Origin: Chara braunii | Taxonomy: Eukaryota; Streptophyta; Charophyceae; Charales; Characeae | Direction of reading: 5' to 3' | Length of the DNA: 29,121 nucleotides | NCBI GenBank assembly: GCA_003427395.1 | Contig: BFEA01000223.1 | Coordinates: forward strand, 1,173,311 to 1,202,431 | Shown here: piece by piece, positions 1-10,046 of the stretch | How positions within the stretch are numbered: position 1 is the first letter of the stretch | Layout of the letters: each line of letters starts with the position of its first letter | Made by a program: the position numbers and the translations under genes | The notes under the pieces: model-generated | Seen by the model: only the letters and a program-made list of their open reading frames with translations | Databases searched by the model: none | What the model was told of the DNA's origin: nothing

Positions 1-175
1 TTTGAGGGGGTAGGGTTGGGGTTGCGCCACCCCATGGCGCTTCCCAAATCCCCAACCCCCCTCCCCACTGGCCGCAACGAGGCCGCAAACTTGCGCGGAC
101 GCGTCCGCGGGGTCGACGGCCTGGCCGCGTCCGCGGATTCGGCCGCGCTTGGCCGCCGCCGAGGGTGTTTCGCAG
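1..175. other. CpG-rich segment at the left edge
   Basis: This stretch is much richer in CG dinucleotides (for example GGACGCGTCCGCGG) than the LINE sequence beside it. The minus-strand LINE frame stays open through it, but the encoded residues lose any LINE character after a PLPFWKYT peptide ending near 176. It may be a different repeat joined to the LINE, or simply GC-rich sequence without stops. Confidence 0.35.
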
Positions 176-1575
176 ATTGTATACTTCCAAAACGGAAGTG
201 GACGTGGTCCCTCCCATTGCCATTCAGCCGGGTCGAATGGTAGGAGGCACAATGACATCGTCATTTCGTAGGCCCACGACCCATCCGACTCTTCGCCCAG
301 AACCCGGATTCTTAATAACCCTGTTGGCAGGTGGGTTTCGTCCCTGTCGGGGTTCCGAGTGAGTCGGGACAGTCTTGCTCTGGGTAGTGTTGGTTTGTAT
401 TCAGCCAGTTCCACCTGCGAGGTTGTACAACGGGCAACCGTGTAGACTGCCATAGGGAGGGGGAGCGAGGCCTCAAGAACCACCCAGTCTCCTTTGCAAA
501 TTTGTGGGACTCGACGCATGGCTTGTAGCCACGCCATAGGGATGGCTTCTTGGATTTGTTGTAGTTTCTCGGGAATGTTTCAAATGTGATTCAACTGATG
601 GCGAAGTCCCTCTGCTGTTTTCCACCTTCCTACCTGGGTATCCCACAGATCCCCAACAAAGAATATCCCCTTTTTGACCCATGACAACCAATGTGAGGTT
701 TGCTTAATGGATAGTGGTTGCCCCTGAGGGTCAAGGATAAATGGGTTTCCAAAGCATGGTTGTCGCGAGATCTCATGCCACCTTGCGGGAGGTCTAGTTC
801 TCGAGGGGCCTACCTTCCTCCATAAAGCCACCATGGATGTCCACAGGGGGTCATTTGCTATGTCGATCTTTGCTGCTTTTGAAGGACTGTGGGGGTCTCC
901 CGTCCTTGGGACATTTGGGATGGACCAGGCAGGGTTTGTGAGCCATGTTAGTGGGTGTACTTGTTTGTCAGCCGGTGTTGTGGGAACCAGGCTTGATAGC
1001 TGGATGTGGGCTAGCAGGCCCCATGGGAGGTCATCGACCATCATCAGTTTGACTATTGTCTTAAACAATAGGGCTTTAATTTGATCCTCCGGATCTATGA
1101 TGGCTAGACCTCCTCGGGTTCGGGGTTGGGCTATATGTGCCCATGCCACTCGTTTTATGCACACCCTCAGTTCCTGGCCATTCCTCCATAGGTATGCTGC
1201 GGTGGCTTCTTTGAGGTTGGTAATATGTTTGGGTGCCAAGAGCCAGAATGTTGTTTTATACCAAATAGTGGAGAGGACTGCATTATTGATTACCAGTGCT
1301 CTGACCACTAGGGATGTATGCAGTCCTTTCCATTTGGCCATCGCTTGTATGGTTGTCTGGACCAGGTGGTCCCCGTGGTCCTTCGGTGGACCCAACGCTG
1401 TGAGGCGGACTCCCAGTATACGTATTGCCTCTTCTTTCTGTCGCCAGTTGACTGTTGGCTCCTCTGGTGGGGGTTGACCCATTGTGTGGAGCCACCACCC
1501 TTCGGTCTTAGAGCCCCAATTGACTTTCATGTCTGCGGCAATAGAGAAGAGGTGAATGGTCTCTGCTAGAGCTCA
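176..1575 (-). pseudogene. LINE ORF2 remnant, C-terminal half after the RT domain
   Basis: Minus-strand coding remnant of a non-LTR retrotransposon, downstream of the RT palm. Readable stretches typical of plant-type L1 proteins include ILGVRLTALG, WKGLHTSLVVRALVINN, YLWRN, VAWAHIAQPRTRGGLAI and, nearer the end, DPAEWQWEGPRPLPFWKYT. One frame is open from about 1572 to 583, is cut by a TGA at 580-582, and then stays open to the window edge, so only a nonsense change separates the two parts. Another in-frame TGA lies at 1573-1575. The zinc-finger end of such proteins is missing here, probably beyond the edge or lost at the GC-rich junction. Function in an intact element: thumb and connection region that positions RNA during target-primed reverse transcription. 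This copy is dead. Confidence 0.85.
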
Positions 1576-2375
1576 TAGACTGGAGGGGGTGGCTTTAATA
1601 AGAATAGTCAAGTCGTCGGCAAATAGAGAAGCAACCGAGATTTTTTGCTTTGGAAGTTTCGGGATAGGTTAGCTCTAATTAGGGAGGCCAGGGCTTCCAT
1701 GACAATAATGAACAACAATGGGGCTATCGGATCTCCCTGTCTTACCGACCTCTATAACGGAAAAGGGTGTGACAAGTGACCGTGAAGCATGATGTTGGTA
1801 GTGGAGGAATGATGTAGGGTGGTGACCTAGTGGCGAAAGATCGGGCCATAGTTCAACTTTGTTAAGCATAGGTCGAGAAATTTTCAGTCTACATGGTCGT
1901 ATGCTTTCTCGAAATCTATAAATAGGACAGTTGCATCCACCCTTCTTTGTCGTGCGTACTTCACTGTTTCGGTGACCAACAAGATGTTGTCATGAATGTT
2001 ACGATGTGGCATGAATCTTGTCTGGTCCATGTGGATGAGTTGGCACATGTTTGGTAGCAATCTGTTAGTCAGTGCTTTGACCACCATTGTATAAGGTACG
2101 GGAAGGAGAGTAATCGGTCTGAAGTTACGAATCTCTAGTCTATTTCCTTTCTTATAGATCAACATAGTAACTCCTTGGTTCATCAGGTGGCCAAAACCAC
2201 CATCCGTTTGAGTAGCGTGTATGTATGCCATAAGGTCCCGATGCAAGAGTTTCCAAAAATGGAGCCAGAATTCCTTTGGGAGTGCGTCTAGGCCCGGAGT
2301 CATTTCGTCCTCCATTGCGGTTAGCGCAACGTGTATCTCGTTTGTTGTGAGAGGGGCTTCTAGCGCATCTCTCTG
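1576..2375 (-). pseudogene. LINE reverse transcriptase domain, decayed
   Basis: RT domain of the same minus-strand LINE. Fingers/palm sequence starts near PLTTNEIHVALTAMEDEM and continues with FGHLMNQGVTMLIYKKGNR and NFRPITLLPVPYTMVVKAL. Motif A is IDFEKAYD (1887-1919, with the catalytic Asp). The motif B region RSVRQGDPIAPLL has QGDP at 1728-1739. Motif C is FADD (1612-1623) within VASLFADDLTILIKA. In-frame stops occur at 1884-1886, 1827-1829 and 1752-1754. Frame changes lie near 2360-2400 (before DALEAPLTT) and near 1660 (between motifs B and C). Both catalytic Asp residues of FADD survive, so decay is by stops and indels. An intact enzyme copies LINE RNA at a nicked target. Confidence 0.9.
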
Positions 2376-2539
2376 CTGGCTTGATAGGAGGGTTGTGAGA
2401 TTGTGTAGCAGCCTAGCAGGGCGGCCCGGACTGGTTCGAGTGTGTCTTCTCCCAGTCTGACATTCTCTGAAGTGAAAAGGTTTTGATAGTATTGGGTGAC
2501 ATACACCACGATTTTGTGAGAATTAGTGGCATCAGGGAG

Positions 2540-3260
2540 CTACCGATCAGACGGGTGGTGGAGCATTGGGACAATGTTTTGCCTTGCTCTACTTTTGGCC
2601 TTTCGAAAGAAGGCTTTGGTCATTGTGCCTTCAGTTGCCCCTTTTCTGATTCGGGTTTGGATACGCCATACCTCTGATTGTTGGTCTAGGTAGGCTTGCA
2701 AGTGATCTCTGGCTTGTCTGTCTAGGTATGGATCCGGGGTAATATTGAAATCGCCGGCCACCATGAGGGGGATGTCCGTTGGCAGTGCCTGCTGAAGAGA
2801 GAGCAAGAACTGCATCCGGTCATGAGGGTCATTCGGTCCATATACACTCACTATACATATCGTATCATCCCCCATTGTTACTGTGAGGTAAACCCATCGT
2901 CTGTCCTGTCTATCATAGTCGTATTGGATCGGCTTTAGGCGGGACGAAGGCGGTAGCCATATAGCTACCCCTGCTGAGGCATGTGTTGTGGCAGGTGCAG
3001 TGTATGTTGCATGCGGTCAGACTTCCCGTCTTTTTGCTTCATGGGTGGGGGAGAGTGAGAGGTGAGTCTCTTGAACGCACACTGCATCTGGCCAATCCTT
3101 GGGGTCATGATCTTTAATAGTATTCCAAATGGCAACCCTTTTGGATTGATCTGCCGAAATCAGTCCATTAAGATTGATAGATCGGCTGTGGAGATCAGCC
3201 TGGGCCAATTTTTTGGTCCAAGGTGGGGGTTTGCGGAGAGGAGGGGGTACAAACGGTGAG
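2540..3260 (-). pseudogene. LINE AP-endonuclease-like domain, decayed
   Basis: N-terminal endonuclease of the minus-strand LINE. A proline-rich leader (PPSPFVPPPLRKPPPW) precedes SINLNGLISADQSKR, then VCVQETHL (QETHL at 3059-3073, carrying the metal-binding Glu), AGVAIWLPPSSR, ICIVSVYGPND and VAGDFNITPD (GDFN at 2744-2755). All lie in one frame, broken by a single TGA at 3017-3019 and ended by TAG at 2540-2542. Homology continues past that stop (YVTQYYQNLFTSENVR), so the stop is a mutation and not the protein end. Known role of the family: nicks target DNA to prime reverse transcription. The C-rich minus-strand sequence just upstream (3240-3395) is probably linker or 5' LINE sequence. Confidence 0.88.
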
Positions 3261-3395
3261 GGAGGAGTGGGGCATAGGTATGGGGGGGAAGGTTGGGGGG
3301 ACGGGTGTGGTGTGTGTTGCGATCTGGGGGCTGGTTGAGGTTGTGGGCTACCCTACGATGGAGGAAGGCGGTTACTGTGCAACATGTGATCTCCC

Positions 3396-3558
3396 ATAAA
3401 CCACCAGTACTTGGTCCATCTATCAGCGGCAGAAAAAAATAGAGTAGAAATGTTTCTAGTCGAATGAATTTGGACGCTCCTGTAGTGGCCCATACGTTTC
3501 CTAAAATCGTGGCTTGTTAACGGGCACAGCTTTAGGAAGTATTGGTGGTTTAAACAAC
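3396..3558. repeat. Family B short element with terminal inverted repeats
   Basis: Starts AAACCACCAGTACTTGG and ends GGAAGTATTGGTGGTTTAAA, an imperfect terminal inverted repeat around a roughly 160-bp noncoding core. The same termini recur at 8473-8603, 8598-8798, 15199-15504, 15499-15640, 22155-22178 and, right end only, 9320-9336. The core contains GTTAACG, also seen in other copies. It sits just upstream of the minus-strand LINE. No clear target duplication is seen, so the class (MITE or retroposon segment) is open. Confidence 0.6.
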
Positions 3559-3857
3559 AACAACAAGAGCAACAGAACCACCGTGCCTGGGAGGTGTAGC
3601 CAGGCTTCAAGGGCTGTTATAGGGTGGACCTTAGGTTGGGCCATTTGACATTGACTGTGCGAGCTTGGGTAGAATGTTTAGATACATAGGACTCAGGGTA
3701 CAAAACCTTTGGGGGGCATCTGGGTCTACTCACCGAGCGTGTAGAGAAAATGTCCACACCTAACATTTGTACTACCAGTACGATAGGGCTCATTCAAATG
3801 GGCTTCAACCAGGGCTGAATGGGATATTTGCTCAGTGCTGGTACCTACGGCCGCTGT

Positions 3858-4030
3858 CCGTCAGGTCACCCCACCAAAAAATGGAAGAGGTGTGAAACTC
3901 GTGAACTATAGAAACTGAGGGGGAAAAAAAAGAAGAAAAAAAAAAAGAAAAAGAAAAAAAGAGGAAATCCGCCAGGTCATCCCACCAAAAAATGGAAGAG
4001 GGGTGAAACTCATGAACTACAGAAACTGAG
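3858..4030. repeat. Direct repeat pair flanking an A-rich spacer
   Basis: Two copies of a roughly 60-bp sequence (3858-3920 and 3969-4030), sharing CCCACCAAAAAATGGAAGAG and GTGAAACTC.TGAACTA.AGAAACTGAGG, lie 111 bp apart. The spacer is a purine tract of A with some G. This resembles duplication by an A-tailed insertion, but copies that long with several differences suggest an older segmental duplication. Confidence 0.6.
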
Positions 4031-4119
4031 GAAGCACCGAGGGGGTTGGAGGTGCAGAGACAATTGACTAAAAAAAACTGGGGGTTGGTTGGATCTCGTG
4101 AGGAGGAAGACCCACCTGT

Positions 4120-4265
4120 AAGGGGCAAGTCATAGTAGCTTGGTTGGTTAGAGCTCTGGCGTGGCAAAAGAGAGGTTATGAGTTTGACTCTGTCGACCCT
4201 CAGTCTATCAGGTGCCCATGTTGGTGTTGGATTTGACAACCCATGCACTTGTCTCCCAGTTAGCA
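4120..4265 (+). repeat. tRNA-derived SINE-like head
   Basis: TAGCTTGGTTGGTTAGAGC (from 4136) resembles a tRNA D-arm/box A. GAGTTTGACTC (4180-4190) resembles a T-arm/box B, at about the right distance for an internal RNA polymerase III promoter. The arms do not fold into a good cloverleaf (the anticodon stem is poor, and the invariant C of TTCGA is changed to T), so this is more likely a tRNA-related SINE or tRNA pseudogene than a working tRNA. Confidence 0.5.
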
Positions 4266-5679
4266 CGATAAACTGAGTTACTGTATAGAGGCGTCGTTAC
4301 ATCACACATGATCGGAAGTGGATGTTTAGGGTGGACGCAGAGGACTATCTCATGGGGTACAGCAGGGTGTCTTATGGGATGAGGGAGGGAGCAGTTATCC
4401 TCGGAGGGATATCATGGTGGAGGATGCGGTGCTTGGAGGGGGGGTGCACAAAATGGTACTGTATCCTGCATTACGAGGAGGTGAATGACACTCGTGGGGT
4501 CCGCGCCTGCCTTTGGCCGCCCCAGGTGTGGACCCCTGTTCCTTAGTGTGGGTGGCAGTGTAGCACTGCGAGGCGAGGCGGGTCGTGGCATCCTGTAACC
4601 TGAGATGGTCAGGGGCTGGAGCAGAGGGTAGCTCAGATGAGGCATTGCCTTGGTGCAGTACGTGTATACTACAGAGTCGAATAGACTGCAACAGATTTAC
4701 AGTCCACATCTACAGACTCGTACATCAAGAGGTTAGGGCAACCCCAACTACAGCATACAGATCTGTACAGAAGATAAAACAGACCTGCATAGGCTACACA
4801 ATGTCATGACTCATTCAGACCCACATAGATTCAATAGATGGAGTGGCAATCTCTAGGACTACTACTGGTAGGGCGGGCTGCTCATATCAACCTTCCTAGT
4901 CAGTCTGGAATGACCAACAAAAGAGAATGTGGCGGCGATGTCCATGGTGTGAGTTTAGAAATGTGCAAGTTTAGCGGGGGTCTAAAACAGCGCCAGTCAT
5001 TACCCGCAGTGGCTCTTTGCAGATTTAGGGTCGCTTTTTTGCTCCATTACCATAGGAAGTGGATGTAATGTGTAAAATATCTACGCTGGGGGAGATCATC
5101 AGAGCGCCCAAAGCCAACAACAACAAGCAACCAATGTGAAGTCTAGACCAACATACAACACACATGGACCAACCCCCTGGGTGGTGCGCAAGCAGTGTCT
5201 GTAATAATACCATGCGTCAACCCAAGGGGCGTGTGTCCAGCCTTGCGTCATTCTAACGCCCCGTCAGTGTCCATGCGCAAGGTTGCAAAGTTTTGAACCC
5301 GCAACCTTATACCACAATGCGCATTTCCAACCGGAAGTTGTCAGTCATGGTTGCCCTGAAGAGACGAGGCTACCTCCCATCCCATCCTCGCGTCAATACT
5401 CCTAGCGCACCCCCTATTCCTACTATCCTACCTTAGTGTGAAAATGAAGAAATTTTCAGAAGTGAGAATGGAAATCCAAATGGAGATAAAAGGTTAAAGG
5501 GTGTAGAGAGAAATTAGTACCAAGTTAAATAATGAGGGTGAAGATCAGTGATGCAAATGATAGTTCAGACTATGGCATTAAATAAGGTAGAGCAAAAAGT
5601 CTAAGTGAATGGACATTCAAAACTGTGAACAATTTTGAGAAAAGTACTTGAAAATTGCGAAAAAGACTGAAATGGCGCA
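4266..5679. other. No recognised gene or repeat
   Basis: About 1.4 kb with only short overlapping ORFs and no recognisable domain. 4380-4620 is G-rich, and 5100-5200 has short CAACAACAA runs. I see no promoter, RNA gene or transposon end that I can defend. Confidence 0.5.
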
Positions 5680-6010
5680 GCAACCTAATTTTATTGACAC
5701 TCTTTATGAGTACGATGACCACTGTGAGAAGTCGACAGGAAAGACCAGAGTGAGCAGTCTATAGGATTAGGATAGAAGGGGTGTGAATGACACTACAACC
5801 TAATTACGACGACTCTTAATGAAAATGGCGTCCTGGAGGAGAATGCTTGTGGCGAGAAAAGAATATTGACGATAGTTATACGATAATTATACGTACACTA
5901 CTTGGACTATGAGCAGGACGACCTGAGTGAGAAGTCGAAAACCAACGATTCTAAATGCGAACGACGTCCAGGAGGAGGACGCATACAGTGAGAAGAGAAT
6001 TGCTTCAAAC
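5680..6010. repeat. Very decayed tandem repeat
   Basis: Phrases recur with drift: CAACCTAATT at about 5681 and 5794; GTGAGAAGTCGA at about 5722 and AGTGAGAAGTCGA at about 5928; GGAGGAGAATGC at about 5835 and GGAGGAGGACGC at about 5971. Spacing is irregular at 110-200 bp. This suggests an old tandem array in an AT-rich block; no coding frame survives. Confidence 0.35.
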
Positions 6011-6574
6011 ACTAGAAAGATGGGACAATGTCTTTCCAATATCTCACTTCTTAATTATGCCTTGTCTGCTGAACAAGAAAGAAACTAATTCATTAGGATG
6101 TTTGATTGTCTTGATCAGTATTATTTAATTTTGCTTTTGGAATAAGTTATTGGTTATTCAATACTTCTTTGTACCTCTTCAGCTGGCTTGGGGCACCCTT
6201 ATAGTACTAGGAGGAGGGATCAGTGATTAGGTACTCTTTCCGGAAAGGTTAAGGTGGGGGAAAGTTTTTGACATACCAGATGTTGATGTTGAATTTCTCT
6301 TGACCCCTTCAGAAGAAGGCAATCACACAGCGAGTCTCCTCCACCACAGTTCTGAGTCGCAATCTCCAATTCTCTCAGTTCTTCGCCTTTCTTTTTGTCA
6401 CAATCACTCATCTTGAAACCTATTTAATCGGTCTCCCCTCTCACCTCCCTTCTAACCAAAGACAACCAATTAAGGCACTGTCCTCCACCAGCTGTTTTTA
6501 CTGAACCGTCCTTCTGTCACTCCTCTTGTCAGGCTTTGCTGGTAATCTCTTATCGTCGCTTGTTGTGTCGTGAT

Positions 6575-6905
6575 AGTAACAGAGACTTCCATACGCCTAT
6601 CCTTGACCATGTGATATACTAATCCCATGCCCATAGGCGTGTCACTCATAACCTACTGAGACCTATCCGACCTCTTCCTCCACTCGCTGAGCAGCAATTT
6701 GGAGAAATAACCAGCAAATATATCACCAGGTTGACTCCGCTGTCCAGGGCTACTTTTTCTCATATGAGAGTCTTCAACTCGCCTGTCCTTGACTATGTGG
6801 GTTCGCATGCCCATGCAGTTAGGTGCCTCTCTCATAGACTACTAAGACGTATCCGGCTTCTTCATCCACTCACTGAACAGCAATTTGACGATAAAACCAG
6901 CAATT
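6575..6905. repeat. Diverged tandem duplication, period about 186 bp
   Basis: The first copy (about 6575-6725) and second copy (about 6760-6905) share TCCTTGAC.ATGTG, CATGCCCAT, CTCATA..CTACT.AGAC, a TATCCG..CTTC.TC.TCCACTC block, and GCAATTTG..GA.AAA.CCAGCAA. Identity is clear but imperfect. A weaker echo (CTCCGCTG) continues near 6970. The left neighbour 6011-6574 shows nothing recognisable. Confidence 0.65.
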
Positions 6906-8290
6906 AGATAACCACTTTTGTGAGATAGTTGTTGCACTTCCTACACACACACAGGTCAAACTCGGGGCTAACTCCGCTGAAATCCACTCACTAAGGCAGA
7001 CAGTAGAAGACTTCTGCCATAGCAACAAGAGTCCTGAACCCCCACTATAAGTGGCGGCGACTATGGAGATCGTATTACGGAACACCGGACGTGGTCAACG
7101 ATTACCATTCCACGTGTCAGAAGTTTCATACCATGTCAGCCTGTGACGTGGTCACTTCCAGTGCCTCGAGCTACCGTGCGTGCGCTAAGCGCTTCCTCCT
7201 CCACAACTCTGCCGTGCGTTTCTCAAATCCCGAGAATTGCACTCTTGAATATTGATATAATATAATCTGGGAGCGGGGCGGGGCAGAGTGGCATGTGTGC
7301 GTGTGGCGGCCTTGCCTTTGGCGCTCTCCTTTTTCACCGCGTGTATGTCACACTGCACAACCTTTTTCCACGGTTTTCTGCCTTTTCGCTCCGAAGAGTA
7401 AAAAATCCCGATCTTCCCACACTTGCGGGATGGGGTGGGTAGGAGCGGGGACCATTCCCGCTCTGATACCAGCGTGACGGACCCGTGGGGATGGCGGTCC
7501 GCCAGGATCACGACGAAGGGATGAGGATGGGGGAGATGGAGATGGACCTGGAAGGAACAGCTCAGCTCCAACGCAAACTCAACACGCGCGTACTTCAAAC
7601 TGTGCAAATGAAGAATGAATCTGAATACAGACTGCAGCTGGGGTATACCCCTAGCGGACGGACTGGACTGGACTGGACTGGCCTGGTATCGACAGTGGTA
7701 CAAGGCAGGACTGGAGTGGACTGAATGAGCACACGGCCTGTGGGGTCAGGCCACGGCCTGGTTCCACAGGCCAAACAGGCAAAATAGCCAGATAGCCCTG
7801 GCACTAGGCAGGGCAGCTAGAGGCACGCTGCACTCTTCTAGAAAAATGAACACAACTTGTTTTCACTCACTCCAGTTCAGGAACAGACATGAGAGAAGAA
7901 TGAAAATATGGAGTGGGTTGGCTCTGGATGGGGCCAACAGGGGAAATATGAACATGCACAGAGGATTCAAGGAATTATGGTCACCTCTGTGAGGATGCTC
8001 CTGAAGGAAAACAGCAGGAACAGACAGCACAGAAAGTAGGAGTAATCGAGGGATCGGCCGTGAGTACAAAGGGAACTGCAGATGCCTGGAAGATGTCTTA
8101 GACTATGGGGCTAGAAGGGGATACGGGACAACATGGAATAATCTTCATCTCCCAGGAGTGGCTTGATCAGTGGAAAGAAGGAGCACCACAGAGCGGAAGG
8201 GTATTAGTGCAGCCCCACGGGCAGAGAGCTCTCCAGAGTAGAATGTGACATGGTCATAGCCCCAACACAGTGCCAAAGTTATGTATCCAA
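6906..8290. other. No recognised gene; short GGACT microsatellite
   Basis: No protein domain or RNA gene is visible. A short (GGACT)n tract lies at 7660-7680. 7170-7500 is relatively GC-rich, with GGAGCGGGGCGGGGC at about 7270 just downstream of TATAATATAATC; this could be taken for a promoter, but no supported gene follows. Confidence 0.45.
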
Positions 8291-8446
8291 GGGACGCTGG
8301 ACCCGATTTCCAGCAGGTGCCACATCCCACCAATAGACAGAGCAGCCCTATAGCCAAGGCCTCTATCCTGGTGGTTCGCTCACCACTGCCGGGATAGAGC
8401 CCTGGCGCAAGGACTCTTTTCTATTTAAAAAATAAATAAATAAAAC
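8291..8446 (+). mobile_element. Cassette retroposon 3' end (H1, H2-like, H3, A-rich tail)
   Basis: GGGAC at 8291 is followed by H1 (8296-8301 GCTGGA, loop CCCGATT, 8309-8314 TCCAGC), then CAGGTG and CCCACCAATAGA, a decayed H2. H3 has stem CTCTATCC (8361-8368) paired with GGATAGAG (8392-8399) and an inner TGGTG/CACCA stem around GTTCGCT. The tail is AAAAAATAAATAAATAAAA. The order matches the other cassette copies. No target duplication was found. Confidence 0.7.
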
Positions 8447-8472
8447 TTAAAAACAGAAAGAGGGAGATTAAA

Positions 8473-8603
8473 CCACCAGTATTTTCAAAAGTCGCGGCAG
8501 CATGTGTGGCTGGGGTGCTGGCATAAATTCATTCAAGTGGACCTTATAGCAATGGCTGGCAGCATGCAAGGCACGACTTCTGGAAGTACTTGGTGTTTAA
8601 ACT
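8473..8603. repeat. Family B short element
   Basis: Left end AAACCACCAGTATTTTC and right end GGAAGTACTTGGTGTTTAAA form the family B inverted termini around a roughly 130-bp core. Its right end abuts the left end of the next copy through a shared TTTAAA, giving an imperfect palindrome centred near 8600. Confidence 0.6.
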
Positions 8604-8798
8604 ACCAGTACTTTCGACCCTTCCCTTGCCGAGCCTGGAAACACCTTGCGCGCCCAAAAAAACCGAAGTGGTACAGCTTGAAGTTTCTTTTGGCTGGCAC
8701 CACGGGTCATTTTGCTCCCGTAGCCGACCCCGAAACTCCCAGTCCATTGACAGCCGCATCGGCGAAGAATGGCTGGGCACAGTACTGGTGGTTTAAAG
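8598..8798. repeat. Family B short element, about 200 bp
   Basis: Begins TTTAAACTACCAGTACTT and ends CAGTACTGGTGGTTTAAA. Inside, TTGCCGAGCCTGGAA and TTTTGGCTGGC match the 15.2-kb copy at equivalent positions. At 201 bp, this is close to the roughly 216 bp expected for that copy once its insertion is removed, supporting one family with a defined length. Confidence 0.7.
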
Positions 8799-8927
8799 GG
8801 AGAAAAATGTCAAAATTGGAACTACGGAGAGAATATTAGCAGGAAAAAAAAAAGTCACAAAACAATCCAACAGATCTCGCGGGTGGGACCAAGCACAGCA
8901 CAGAGAAAATATTACAGGGATCTGTTT

Positions 8928-8982
8928 GGATGCTCGGGACAGGGCAAAAAAAAAAAAAAAAAAAGGATGCTCGGGACAGGGC
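8928..8982 (+). mobile_element. Tail-only retroinsertion with 18-bp TSD
   Basis: Perfect direct repeats GGATGCTCGGGACAGGGC (8928-8945 and 8965-8982) enclose nothing but 19 A residues (8946-8964). This is the footprint of target-primed reverse transcription that stopped inside the poly(A) tail. The perfect duplication implies a recent event. Confidence 0.8.
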
Positions 8983-9042
8983 CTCCGAAGGGCAGGCCAT
9001 CAAATGATTGCTACAATTTGTTGTTACCAACTCTACGACATA

Positions 9043-9100
9043 AAGGGATGCCCCGCCCGGTTTCCAGCAGGTGCAGCCCCCCCCATCAACTCAGCTCGCC
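9043..9100 (+). repeat. Decayed cassette module
   Basis: GGGATGC...CCCGGTTTCCAGCAGGTGCAG followed by a CCCCCCATCAA stretch matches the H1/H2 part of the cassette. The left arm of H1 is lost, and no poly(A) follows directly. Confidence 0.5.
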
Positions 9101-9169
9101 CTCAATCTGGGAATTCTCTCACCACCATCAGAATAGCGGCCATGCAAAAAGGACTTTTCTAATAGTGGC

Positions 9170-9338
9170 CATGGAATCGCCTGGTCCGTTAACGCGCCAC
9201 ATTTTTCGGGGCTCAGGTACCAGAGCAAAATGGCCAGCAGCACCAACCAAAGGAAACTTGTGTCAGTTCGTTTTTTTTTGGCACACTGTGTGTTTCCAGC
9301 AACAGCAAAAACTGCCTCGGAAGTACTGGTGGTTAAAA
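9170..9338. repeat. Family B fragment
   Basis: The right end GGAAGTACTGGTGGTTAAAA (from 9319) is the family B terminus. Upstream, GTTAACGCGCCA at about 9187 matches the same string at about 15545 in another family B copy. No matching left terminus is seen, so the copy is truncated or rearranged. Confidence 0.5.
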
Positions 9339-9613
9339 GAAAAAGAGAATGACATTGGGTCTCGCCGCACCGCACAGGAAACGAAAACGAACCGAGTGCA
9401 TCTGCCCACGAAAGGTGACAAAATACGCTCGTTACTATTTATAGCGAACCGATGAACCTGGCCCTTTTCTGCAGGAAGATGCTCTCGTTTCGTTTTTCGT
9501 TACGTGTGCCGTGCCGCGACCCCCATTGACAATGAAGGAAAAAGACCATTTGGAAAACCCAGCCATGTGGGTGAGCGGTACATCCATGAAGTTTTGACAA
9601 ACAGACCTGAGTT

Positions 9614-10046
9614 CTAGGGTCTCGCTCCACTACTGTCCACTGTACAATTTTTCGGACATTTCTTGGACAGTTGTCAGAGCGAAAAATTGTACAGCGGACA
9701 GTGGAAAATGCGGCATCGCTCCACTTACTGTCCGCTGTCCACCTCTCAAATTCGTGAGTTCACTACAGACGCAGTGATAGAACTACAAGACAGGGCGTCC
9801 AAAGGATTTTGTCCGCCCGGACTCTAGGTGCACTGTCCAAATTCGGGTCCTCACGGTGAGTCCCTTGAAGGACTTTCCACTNAACGAATTTTGCAGGCTG
9901 GGAGCTGTACATTCACGGACAGTAGATTTCCGACGGGGTTTCTAAAAACTGTCCAAGCCATTTNGCACATGTACAGTGGACAGTAAGTGGAGCGAAGTAC
10001 CACTGTTCGTTTTTGTACAGTGGACAGTAGTGGAGCGAGACCCCTA
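9614..10046. mobile_element. Nonautonomous DNA transposon (MITE-like), 427 bp
   Basis: A perfect 31-bp terminal inverted repeat begins GGGTCTCGCTCCACTACTGT: left copy 9617-9647, right copy 10013-10043. CTA flanks both ends (9614-9616, 10044-10046), a probable 3-bp target duplication. A second, nested inverted repeat (9716-9738 with 9973-9995) repeats the TCGCTCCACTTACTGTCC motif. The left arm also folds on itself (CTGTACAATTTTTCG near 9640 with CGAAAAATTGTACAG near 9680). No transposase is encoded. A 3-bp TSD and G-rich terminus fit PIF/Harbinger loosely; assignment is uncertain. Ns at 9882 and 9964. Confidence 0.85.

Noticed and set aside
4130-4205. Functional tRNA gene
   Set aside because: Box A and box B-like sequences are present, but the anticodon and acceptor stems do not pair and the T-loop is altered.
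3832-4266. 144-codon minus-strand ORF
   Set aside because: It translates a direct repeat and the complement of a purine tract into Phe/Ser runs; no protein-like pattern.
7170-7700. Promoter and first exon of a host gene
   Set aside because: TATA-like and GC-box-like strings exist, but no supported coding sequence follows in either direction.
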